From positions 62,001 through 126,000 of the forward strand of contig NZ_CP114058.1 in the NCBI RefSeq assembly GCF_026967475.1: a stretch of 64,000 bases of DNA. Direction: 5' to 3'. The notes under the pieces are model-generated. The model was not told where the DNA came from. It made no database searches and saw nothing but the letters and a program-made list of their open reading frames with translations. Shown piece after piece: positions 49,257 through 56,825 of this stretch (the stretch's first letter is position 1; each line of letters opens with the position of its first letter). The DNA is from Rouxiella chamberiensis. GTDB taxonomy: Bacteria > Pseudomonadota > Gammaproteobacteria > Enterobacterales > Enterobacteriaceae. A program made the position numbers and the translations under genes.

Positions 49257-50184
49257 CCCGCTTCTTGTGATGAATCAGGGCGACGCCAGCGAAGCCCGCG
49301 TCTATTACTGTGCGCACTTTGTGGCAGAAAGTCTGGGCTTTTTTGCCCGCGAAGGAGTGAACGTCGAATTCACCACGGCGCAGTCCGGCGGCCACACGAT
49401 TCAGGGAGGGCAGGTTCCGGCCGTGCTGGCGGGCGAGGCCGATTTAACGATAGGCGGCCCGATGGTTATCATGAAAAATCATCAAGATAACGGTCCGGCG
49501 CTGGTATGTTTCTGCGCCGCCGTTGCCGGAAATCCGTGGTATCTGGCGGCCGCCAATCCACAACCCGCTTTCAGCATCGCCGCTTTGCGGGGCAAAAAAG
49601 TGGTGGATGTAGGCAATGTCGGCACCGCCAGCCTGTGTTTTCGCTGGCTGCTGGAGCAGCACCATCTCGCTGAAGATGACATCACACTGATTGCCGGCAG
49701 CGGCGACATCCAGCAGGATTTCGCGGCGGTCGCGGCAGGTGAAATCGATTATGCGCTTCACTCGCTGCACGCGCTGGCACCGGCGGTGGCCTCGGGCGAG
49801 CTGGCGCTGGTTCAAAGCCTTTCGCCGCTCACCGGCGCGGTGCCATGGAGCGCCTATATTGCGCGCCCTGAGGTGGTCGCCGCTCATCGTCCTGCTTTTC
49901 AAGCCTTTACACGCGCGATAGGACTCGCGCTGGCGTGGTTGCATGAAAATTCCGCCGAAAAAGTCAGCGCCCTGATTGCGCCTTTTTATCCGGATTACCC
50001 TTTGCCTGCCCTGATTGAGGCCGTACGCGGATACCAGCAATCACGGATATTTGCCGACTCGACGCAGATTTCGAAACAAGATTTCGGGCATTTTTCAGAC
50101 ATTTTGCAGCAGGCGGGCTGGTTGGCACAGCCTGCGCCTTATGACGCGCTGGTCGACAGCCGCCTCACTGACGGGAGAGAGTAA
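49249..50184 (+). CDS. NMT1/THI5-like substrate-binding-fold protein without signal peptide
   Basis: 311 residues with the THI5/SsuA-type binding-protein fold: ARVYYCAHFVAESLGFFAREGVNVEFTTAQSG, GEADLTIGGPMVIMKN, LRGKKVVDVGNVGTAS, IDYALHSLHALAPAVASGEL. The N-terminus (MNNPLLVMNQGDASEARV) is polar with no signal sequence, so it should stay in the cytosol unless the start is misassigned. The ATG overlaps the preceding stop and no better upstream start with a hydrophobic segment exists. Cytosolic THI5-like proteins can be enzymes rather than transport proteins. Role in this pathway unknown. Confidence 0.75.
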   Translation: MNNPLLVMNQGDASEARVYYCAHFVAESLGFFAREGVNVEFTTAQSGGHTIQGGQVPAVLAGEADLTIGGPMVIMKNHQDNGPALVCFCAAVAGNPWYLAAANPQPAFSIAALRGKKVVDVGNVGTASLCFRWLLEQHHLAEDDITLIAGSGDIQQDFAAVAAGEIDYALHSLHALAPAVASGELALVQSLSPLTGAVPWSAYIARPEVVAAHRPAFQAFTRAIGLALAWLHENSAEKVSALIAPFYPDYPLPALIEAVRGYQQSRIFADSTQISKQDFGHFSDILQQAGWLAQPAPYDALVDSRLTDGRE

Positions 50185-51578
50185 TGGATACGTTAATTAC
50201 CGGTGGCCTTGTTATCACCGAAAACGGCGAACTTCATGCCGATCTTGCACTGGATGGCGGTAAAATCGTCGGTATTTTCGCTCCCGGCAGCCTGCTTCCC
50301 GAGGCGAAAAACGTCATCGATGCCCGTGGTTTGATTATCATGCCCGGTGCAATTGATGTGCATACCCATTTTACCGGCTCGCACGATTTCCCGGAGCAGG
50401 AATTGCGTGAAGGGACGCAGGGTGCAGCGGCGGCGGGAGTCACCACGATTGTGGAGATGCCGCACTCCCTGCCGCCTGCCACCACGCTCGACAACTTTAA
50501 CTGGAAACGCGGACTGCTTGCCGAAAACGTCAGCGTAGATTTCGCGATGTGGGCAGGACTCGACGGTGAAAACCTGCATCAGCTGGCGGATCTCGACGCC
50601 GCCGGTGCCATCGCCTTTAAAGCCTTCTTGTGCAGCGGCGCGCCTAACGGCGAAGCCACCGATCTCAAGGGATTACCGCGCCTCGACGACGACGGCCTGC
50701 TGCGCGCCATGCAAACGCTGCGCGAGTTTGACGGGCTTATCGGCATTCACTCCGAAAATCACGCCATTTTAATCGCCGCCGGTGCTGAACTGCGCCGCGC
50801 CGGACGCAAGGACATTCGCGCCCACGCGCAGGCCGGGCCAGAAATTGCCGAGGTCGAGGCGGTGAATCGCGTTTTGACGCTGGCACAGGAAACCGGCGCG
50901 CGTTGCCATATCGTGCATGTCAGCTCGGCCCGCGCGGCGCAGCATATTGTCGATGCACGCGACAAAGCGCGAGTCACGTTCGAAACCTGCCCGCACTATC
51001 TGATTCTTGATGAAGAAGATCTGGTGCGCATCGGGCCGAATGCCCGCTGTGGCCCGCCGATTCGGCCGCGTCCGGTCGTCGATGCACTCTGGTCGGTCGT
51101 GCTGGCCGGTGACGTCGATATGCTGGCCTCGGATCACTGTCCGTATCTGCCGGAGCAAAAGGCCGTGGGAGAGGAATCCATCTGGGAGGCGGGCATGGGC
51201 TTGACCGGCGTCGAGACGCTGGGGCCGATGTTCTTTAGCGAAGGCCATATCAAACGCGGTCTGTCGCTCGTTGAGTTTGCGCGCATGACGGCCACCGGGC
51301 CTGCGAAAACCTTCGGGCTGTATCCGCGAAAAGGCACGATTTCGATTGGATCGGATGCCGATCTTGCCTTTTACCATCCGCAGCAGAGCTGGACGGTCAG
51401 GGGCGAGGCATTTTATGGTCTTGGCAAATGGAGCGCCTTCGAAGGCCTGCCCTGTCAGGGCAAGGTCGTGATGACCTTGATTCGCGGCGTACCGGTTTAT
51501 CAGCACGGAAAAATTCAGGTTGCGCCGGGCTTCGGCGAATTTATTACGCGAAACACGGCTCAGGTGGCGCAGCCATAA
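50184..51578 (+). CDS. Allantoinase/dihydropyrimidinase-type cyclic amidohydrolase
   Basis: 464 residues with all ligands of a dinuclear metal site: His60/His62 in IDVHTHF, the carboxylated Lys146 in AFKAFLCSG, His189 in GIHSENH, His245 in IVHVSS and Asp317 in LASDHCPY, placed as in E. coli AllB. The family opens cyclic amides (allantoin, hydantoins, dihydropyrimidines, dihydroorotate). No other allantoin genes (allC, allD, hpx) are nearby, so another ring compound is likely. Its ATG overlaps the previous stop (TAATG). Confidence 0.88.
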   Translation: MDTLITGGLVITENGELHADLALDGGKIVGIFAPGSLLPEAKNVIDARGLIIMPGAIDVHTHFTGSHDFPEQELREGTQGAAAAGVTTIVEMPHSLPPATTLDNFNWKRGLLAENVSVDFAMWAGLDGENLHQLADLDAAGAIAFKAFLCSGAPNGEATDLKGLPRLDDDGLLRAMQTLREFDGLIGIHSENHAILIAAGAELRRAGRKDIRAHAQAGPEIAEVEAVNRVLTLAQETGARCHIVHVSSARAAQHIVDARDKARVTFETCPHYLILDEEDLVRIGPNARCGPPIRPRPVVDALWSVVLAGDVDMLASDHCPYLPEQKAVGEESIWEAGMGLTGVETLGPMFFSEGHIKRGLSLVEFARMTATGPAKTFGLYPRKGTISIGSDADLAFYHPQQSWTVRGEAFYGLGKWSAFEGLPCQGKVVMTLIRGVPVYQHGKIQVAPGFGEFITRNTAQVAQP

Positions 51579-51634
51579 AACACTCAATCGCGCCCGGAGA
51601 GGGCGTCGGGAACTATCTTGGCAGGAAACAGGCG

Positions 51635-52411
51635 ATGAAAAAAACGCAGGGAAAACAGGCCGTCACAAAGACGGACCTAAAGAGCGCCCCTTTAATGCAG
51701 CCGATGGGCGATGCGAGTATTACGTGGCAACCCGCGCGACCTCGAACGCTTGTGGATCACGCGGTCGATGCCATTTTATCCGCCGCCTCGCGTGGACTGA
51801 TTTTACCGGGCGACCGGGTTTCGGAGCCGGATCTGGTGATGCGTCTCGGCATGAGCCGCGTGCCTATCCGCGAAGCACTGCGCATTCTGGAAAGTCAGGG
51901 CATCGTCTCCAGCGAACCCTATAAAGGCATTCGGCTAATGGACATTTCGCAGCAGCGCCTGGAGCAGATTATCGACGTGCGAATTCCGCTGGAAACGCTG
52001 GCCTGCCAGCGCGCCATTGAACTCGGGCATAACGGCAGTTCGCAAATTGCCCGGCTCGATGTAAGCGTTGAAGAGCTGGTCTTGATGCAGCAGCGCGGCG
52101 ACGTCTACGGTTTTGCCTCGGCGGATACCGCCTTTCACCGTGTGTTGTGCAGCTTTGCCGACAATCCGGTGCTAAGCAATTTGTGGGAGTCGATAGCCCG
52201 CCAGCTGACGGTTATCTTTGGCCTGTCGACGATGGGTAAATCCATGGAGGCAATCATTGAAGAGCATCGCCAGCTGGTGCGGGTATTTGCCGCAGGCGAT
52301 ATCGCGCAGATGACGCGGGAAATCGAATTGCACGTCCGCGTTCAGGCGCTGGATGTGGACTATCAGAAAATTATCGCTGACCGACGTCGAGCGGCGTCCG
52401 ACGCGGATTAA
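51635..52411 (+). CDS. GntR-family regulator, FadR subfamily
   Basis: Start ATG 51635 (AGGAAACAGG upstream); 258 residues. N-terminal winged helix about 38-105 (VDAILSAASRGLILPGDRVSEPDLVMRLGMSRVPIREALRILESQGIV) and an FCD ligand domain with metal-binding pattern residues (DTAFHRVLC, EEHRQLVRVF, LHVRVQ). It lies 56 bp after the amidohydrolase and probably controls the whole operon through the palindrome at 45099. The 40-residue N-terminal extension before the winged helix is unusual. Confidence 0.88.
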   Translation: MKKTQGKQAVTKTDLKSAPLMQPMGDASITWQPARPRTLVDHAVDAILSAASRGLILPGDRVSEPDLVMRLGMSRVPIREALRILESQGIVSSEPYKGIRLMDISQQRLEQIIDVRIPLETLACQRAIELGHNGSSQIARLDVSVEELVLMQQRGDVYGFASADTAFHRVLCSFADNPVLSNLWESIARQLTVIFGLSTMGKSMEAIIEEHRQLVRVFAAGDIAQMTREIELHVRVQALDVDYQKIIADRRRAASDAD

Positions 52412-52437
52412 AAACAATGTAAGGGCAGGGCGGGTTT

Positions 52438-53556
52438 ATGAAGATAACGGATGTAGAGGCCTTTTATTTACGGCTGCCAACGATTGAAGCACGTACCGAC
52501 AGCTCGCAGGATGCACTGCTGATAAAAATCACAACCGATGCGGGTGTAATTGGCTGGGGCGAGGTCGACGGCAGTCCGTATGTCACCAAAGCCATCATCG
52601 AAGCGCCTTATTCCCATACGATGGTTACGGGGCTTAAATCTCTGCTGATCGGCGAAAATCCGCTGGAAACCAGCCGTCTGTGGGCCAAAATGCACCGTGC
52701 GACCATCTATTACGGTCGTAATGGCGCAGTGATTCAGGCCATGGCCGGCATAGACATCGCGCTCTGGGACATCAAGGGCAAGGCGCTCGACAAACCGATA
52801 GTCGAGCTGCTCGGCGGCGCGATGCGCGATCGTATGCGGGTTTATTCGTCGAACATGTTCCAGTACAGCATTGAAGATACCGTGGCGCGGGCGCGACACG
52901 CCGTGGATACGGGGCATACCGGCGTGAAATTTGGCTGGGAACCCTTTGGTCTGGATGAAAAGCGCGATGTACAGTACGTCGAGGCGATTCGTCATGCGAT
53001 TGGCGACGACGTGGACTTTATGCTTGATGTCGGGCTGGCGTGGGACGCCAAAACCACTCTCCGCCGCGCCCGGCTGTTTGAGCCGTTCAACCTGTTCTGG
53101 ATTGAAGAACCGCTGCATCCCGATGATTACGCCGGTTACGGTAAAGTGTCGCAGACCTGTTTACAGCATATCGCCGCCGGTGAAGAGGAGTGTACGGTAG
53201 TAGGCTTCCAGCGGTTGATCGATGAAGGTCAAATCGACATCGTGCAAATCGATGTGACGCGCACCGGTTTCACCCAGGCGATGCAGATTGCCCATTATGC
53301 CCACAGTCGCGGACGTAAAGTCTGCAATCATAACTTCACGACGGACATTAATACGGCGGCGTCGCTGCATTTCCTCTGCGCCATCGAAAATGCGCTGGTG
53401 ATGGAATATTGCGTCGAGCCGGGAGAGATTTCGCGTTCATTGGCCAAAGAGCCGGTCAAGATAGCCGATGGCTATGCCTTCCTGCCTTCGGGTCCGGGAC
53501 TGGGCGTCGAGCCACGCATGGAAATTATCGAGAAGTTTTTGGTTAAAACGGCTTAA
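52438..53556 (+). CDS. Enolase-superfamily enzyme, mandelate racemase group
   Basis: 372 residues. The capping domain starts MKITDVEAFYLRLP; barrel motifs are GVKFGW (Lys164, but Gly at the second Lys position of KxK), metal ligands Asp197 (FMLDVG), Glu223/224 (WIEEPLHPDD) and Glu249/250 (AAGEEEC), and the Asp272-His298 dyad (QIDVTRTG, VCNHNF). Loss of the second Lys with His kept favours one-base chemistry such as dehydration of an acid sugar or a racemisation variant. It is the last gene of the operon, 26 bp after the regulator. Substrate unknown. Confidence 0.85.
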   Translation: MKITDVEAFYLRLPTIEARTDSSQDALLIKITTDAGVIGWGEVDGSPYVTKAIIEAPYSHTMVTGLKSLLIGENPLETSRLWAKMHRATIYYGRNGAVIQAMAGIDIALWDIKGKALDKPIVELLGGAMRDRMRVYSSNMFQYSIEDTVARARHAVDTGHTGVKFGWEPFGLDEKRDVQYVEAIRHAIGDDVDFMLDVGLAWDAKTTLRRARLFEPFNLFWIEEPLHPDDYAGYGKVSQTCLQHIAAGEEECTVVGFQRLIDEGQIDIVQIDVTRTGFTQAMQIAHYAHSRGRKVCNHNFTTDINTAASLHFLCAIENALVMEYCVEPGEISRSLAKEPVKIADGYAFLPSGPGLGVEPRMEIIEKFLVKTA

Positions 53557-53633
53557 TGCCTTGTTTGTAAATATCTATTTGTCTTTTGCTTTGCCGTTTT
53601 TGATTATTGCTCGACAGCCATGTCTTTATTGCG

Positions 53634-53662
53634 GCCCGCCCATCGGATGAGCGGGCTATTTT
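53634..53662 (+). terminator. Terminator of the RidA-to-enolase operon
   Basis: GCCCGC/GCGGGC stem with an 11-nt loop, then TATTTT. Confidence 0.7.
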
Positions 53663-53768
53663 AACTGGGTGATTGTGGTGATATTTACGACTATTTCTCT
53701 GTCGCCTACTTTCTATAATATTGGCAAGTGTTAGGATGTGGCTCACTTTTCCTAGTTGGGATTTTTCA

Positions 53769-54134
53769 ATGGCCAGGCTCGTCGCTTTCATTGCGGTATT
53801 ACTGACTTTTACGACTTTCACAGCAGCAGCAGACACGCATTACAAATGTGTTTTGACGCACAGCATTCAGCGCCCCAACGGCGATGATTCAGCCGAAGTG
53901 CTGAACAAAGACGCCAGAGTGACGGATGCCGGGAATACCTTTACCGTGTTTCCCGATGCCAACAAAACCATTACCAGTCCCGAACTTACCGATATAATCG
54001 GCCAGAATAATCAGCCGATGAAAGCGGGAACGGCCAATAACCTGATGTATATTCATGTGCAGAACAGTTTTGTTATTGCCAATGAGACCGAAGGTTATAT
54101 CTATGCCGACTGCGTAAAAATAGAATCAAATTAA
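53769..54134 (+). CDS. Small secreted protein of unknown function (121 residues)
   Basis: ATG 53769 with a signal peptide (MARLVAFIAVLLTFTTFTAAA) and a mature part starting DTHYKCVLTHSIQRP, with two Cys (KCVLT and YADCVKIE at the C-terminus) that could form a disulfide linking the ends of a small beta-rich domain. No family recognised. It has its own terminator at 54144. Confidence 0.75.
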   Translation: MARLVAFIAVLLTFTTFTAAADTHYKCVLTHSIQRPNGDDSAEVLNKDARVTDAGNTFTVFPDANKTITSPELTDIIGQNNQPMKAGTANNLMYIHVQNSFVIANETEGYIYADCVKIESN

Positions 54135-54143
54135 ATAGTCACG

Positions 54144-54181
54144 CGCCTCAACCTTATTTCCGGGTTTGAGGCGATTGTTTT
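54144..54181 (+). terminator. Terminator of the secreted protein gene
   Basis: CGCCTCAA/TTGAGGCG stem followed by ATTGTTTT. Confidence 0.75.
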
Positions 54182-54345
54182 ACGGTATTCTCCCCGCGTA
54201 TTCATAAATAGAAACACTCCAGTGAATTCATTAGCACACTTCTTATGGTCGTCCCCCACGGGAAGCGTTATCCTTGCGCACTTTCTGCACCCCCGCATTT
54301 TTCGCTTAAGCTCTGACGTCTGACAACAAAGGTAATCCCCCGGTA

Positions 54346-56349
54346 ATGGCCCTATTGAACGAAGAAATCCGCGACCATTCGGCTGAGTCCTCGCTCTTTG
54401 TCCGTCGTGCGGTTATCGCCTTTATTATTGTTGTCATGCTGTTCGGCGTACTGGTTTTCAATCTGTATCACCTGCAGGTTGGCATGCACGCGTTTTATCA
54501 GACCCGCTCCAACCAGAACGATATCAAAATGCTGCCGATTGCGCCGAGCCGTGGATTGATCATGGATCGCAACGGCGTGGTGCTGGCGCAGAATATTACG
54601 CTCTATCAGATTCAGGTGATCCCCGGAAAAGTGGCGGATTTGCCTGCGACCCTCAAGGCGCTGACGCCGATTGTCGACCTGACGCCGGAAGATCTGGCCG
54701 ATTTCAAGGACGCGATGTACCACGGCCGCCGCTTTGCGCAAATCCCGTTAAAACTGGCTCTGACCGACGAGGAAGTTGCGCGTTTCTCGGTCAATCAGTT
54801 TAATTTCCCGGGCGTGTCGATCAGCAGCTATCAGCAGCGTCGTTACCCTTACGGGGCAGAATTGGCCCACGTGGTCGGCTATGTGTCGAAAATCAATGAC
54901 CGCGACGACAAGCAGCTTTCGGCAGACGGCGAAGCCGAAAACTACGCCGCCGACCATGATATCGGCAAGCAGGGCATCGAAAAATACTATGAGAAAGAGC
55001 TGCACGGCCGCACCGGTTATCAGGAAGTGGAAGTGGATAACCACGGCCATGTGGTGCGTCTGCTGACCGAAACCCCGCCGCAGGCCGGACAGAACGTTAA
55101 ACTGACGCTGGATCTCGGGTTGCAGCAGTACATCGAGCAATTGCTGAAAGGCCAGCGTGCGGCCGTTGTTGTGGTGGACCCGCGCGATGGTTCTGTGCGC
55201 GCGATGGTCTCAAGCCCAAGCTATGACCCGAATCCGTTCGTCAACGGTATTTCGGGCAAGGCCTACAGCGCATTGCTAAAAAACCCTGACCTGCCGCTGA
55301 TTAACCGCGTAACCCAGGGGCTTTATCCTCCGGCCTCGACTATCAAACCTTATATGTCGATTTCGGCGCTGTTTGCCGGTGTAATTACGCCGCAGACCAC
55401 GTTCTTCGGCGCGCCAACCTGGACGCTGCCCGGCACCGAACGCCGGTATCGCGACTGGATGAAAACGGGCCACGGTTATCTCAATGTCACCAAGGCCATC
55501 GAAGAATCGGCTGATACCTTCTTCTACCAGGTCGCCTACGAGATGGGCATCGACCGTATTCACGAGTGGCTGGGCAAATTCGGCTACGGCAAATCCACGG
55601 GCATTGACCTCGACGAGCAGTATTACGGAAATCTGCCGAGCCGCGACTGGAAAATGAAAGTCCACAAAAAAGAGTGGTATCAAGGCGATACGGTGTCAGT
55701 CGGGATCGGGCAGGGCTACTGGATTGCCACTCCGATTCAGATGGTCAAGGCGATGACCATTCTTATCAACAACGGTAAAATCATGACCCCGCACCTGCTG
55801 GACTCCATGCAGCTCGGTAAAGTGGTGACGCCTTATAAAATGCCGCCGACGGAGCAGATTGCCGACCCGAAATCCCCCTATTGGACCATTGTGAAAAACG
55901 CGATGTTCGGTATGGCGAATGCGCCGAACGGCACCGGTTACAAGCTGTTCCATACCGCGCCCTACAAGATTGCGGCGAAATCGGGCACCTCGCAGGTGTT
56001 CAGCCTGCGCGAAAACCAGAACTACAACGCCAAAATGACGCCGGTGCGCCTGCGAGATCACATCTTCTATACGGCCTTTGCACCTTTTGATCATCCTTCC
56101 GTTGCAGTTGCGCTAATCCTCGAGAACGGCGGGGGCGATGGCGTGGTGGCGGGTCCTACGATGCGAGCCATTCTCGACCATATTTTCGTGAAAGATGATG
56201 CTACCGATTGTCAGGATGACAAGAACAAGAGCAGTCCGGCCTGTCAGTTGACGGAGTTAACCCCGGTACCCAGGGTTACAGCGAACATTAATACTGTCTC
56301 GAATCGGCGACAGGGGTTAATCCGAATGTCGCTAATTGGCGACATTTAA
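54346..56349 (+). CDS. PBP2 (MrdA) paralogue, peptidoglycan transpeptidase
   Basis: 667 residues. An N-terminal anchor (AVIAFIIVVMLFGVLVFNLYHLQV) is followed by the PBP dimer domain and a class B transpeptidase domain with SxxK (Ser331 in PPASTIKPY), SAD (EESADTFFYQ), and KSGT (AAKSGTSQVF, about residue 545). It is close to MrdA but stands alone, without rodA, rlmH or rlpA, so it is a second copy. Salmonella has an analogous extra PBP2 used in acidic conditions. Residues after about 620 are unlike MrdA, and the last ~18 codons overlap GlrR-type sites, so the C-terminus may be longer than functionally needed. Confidence 0.9.
   Translation: MALLNEEIRDHSAESSLFVRRAVIAFIIVVMLFGVLVFNLYHLQVGMHAFYQTRSNQNDIKMLPIAPSRGLIMDRNGVVLAQNITLYQIQVIPGKVADLPATLKALTPIVDLTPEDLADFKDAMYHGRRFAQIPLKLALTDEEVARFSVNQFNFPGVSISSYQQRRYPYGAELAHVVGYVSKINDRDDKQLSADGEAENYAADHDIGKQGIEKYYEKELHGRTGYQEVEVDNHGHVVRLLTETPPQAGQNVKLTLDLGLQQYIEQLLKGQRAAVVVVDPRDGSVRAMVSSPSYDPNPFVNGISGKAYSALLKNPDLPLINRVTQGLYPPASTIKPYMSISALFAGVITPQTTFFGAPTWTLPGTERRYRDWMKTGHGYLNVTKAIEESADTFFYQVAYEMGIDRIHEWLGKFGYGKSTGIDLDEQYYGNLPSRDWKMKVHKKEWYQGDTVSVGIGQGYWIATPIQMVKAMTILINNGKIMTPHLLDSMQLGKVVTPYKMPPTEQIADPKSPYWTIVKNAMFGMANAPNGTGYKLFHTAPYKIAAKSGTSQVFSLRENQNYNAKMTPVRLRDHIFYTAFAPFDHPSVAVALILENGGGDGVVAGPTMRAILDHIFVKDDATDCQDDKNKSSPACQLTELTPVPRVTANINTVSNRRQGLIRMSLIGDI
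56295..56312. promoter_or_regulatory. GlrR activator site 1
   Basis: TGTC-N10-GACA, exact match to the GlrR half-site arrangement, inside the 3' end of the PBP2-like gene. Centred about 240 bp before the glmY start. Confidence 0.8.
56327..56344. promoter_or_regulatory. GlrR activator site 2
   Basis: TGTC-N10-GACA, exact match, 32 bp (three helical turns) from site 1. It overlaps the last codons of the PBP2-like gene. Confidence 0.8.
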
Positions 56350-56389
56350 ATTATTGATTAATAAACGAATAAATATTACCGCTGTAACT

Positions 56390-56407
56390 TGTCTCTTATT
56401 GGCGACT
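56390..56407. promoter_or_regulatory. GlrR activator site 3
   Basis: TGTC-N10-GACT, one mismatch, 63 bp (about six turns) from site 2. Shares the N10 core TTGGC with site 2. Confidence 0.7.
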
Positions 56408-56513
56408 ACACGGTTGATATTTAAACAAAATTTAACGATAAGCTTGTGTAAGGTTTTATCGTTTGAAAATTTTATCTACCTAATAACAGCAAGTTATAAT
56501 TTAACTTTAATAG

Positions 56514-56530
56514 TTGGCACGTTTCCTGCT
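56514..56530 (+). promoter_or_regulatory. Sigma54 promoter of glmY
   Basis: TTGGCAC-N5-CTGCT with GG and GC separated by exactly 10 nt, the -24/-12 pattern of RpoN promoters. The transcript would start at about 56541-56542. Confidence 0.88.
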
Positions 56531-56541
56531 ATATTCTCCGC

Positions 56542-56770
56542 GGTTGCTCATTCACGCCGTTATAAATGCCTCTGCGGTTTACCGCATCTGCGCTCATAAC
56601 ATTCGAATGACGCCGTAGAAAAGGTGCCTATCGTTCACCCAGACCGATATCGTTGCTCCGGCAATCTTATCAAGCATCGAACGACACGTTGAGTGAGGCA
56701 CCACCTCTTCTGCCCTATAGATACGCCTTCGGGATGTCTGTAGGGCAACCTCCCGGGTTCTTCTCTTTTC
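56542..56770 (+). ncRNA. glmY: Small regulatory RNA GlmY (3' end uncertain)
   Basis: Downstream of the RpoN promoter the sequence GGTTGCTCATTCACG resembles the GlmY 5' end, followed by a GC-rich hairpin (GCGGTTTACCGC) and later a GCCCTA/TAGGGC stem at 56713-56747 and a pyrimidine-rich tract. GlmY sequesters RapZ and so stabilises GlmZ, raising GlmS synthesis. Position directly before glrK is conserved in enterobacteria, and GlrR with sigma54 activates it. The exact terminator is not clear; E. coli GlmY is about 184 nt. Confidence 0.8.
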
Positions 56771-56825
56771 TTCCCTCTTCGCGTCGGTTAGCATCAGGTT
56801 ATTTCCTGCGTGCGAGATAATATCC

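Noticed and set aside
56594..56794. Minus-strand frame of 66 codons in the glmY region
   Set aside because: The region is explained by the sRNA and its hairpins; the frame has no ribosome binding site.
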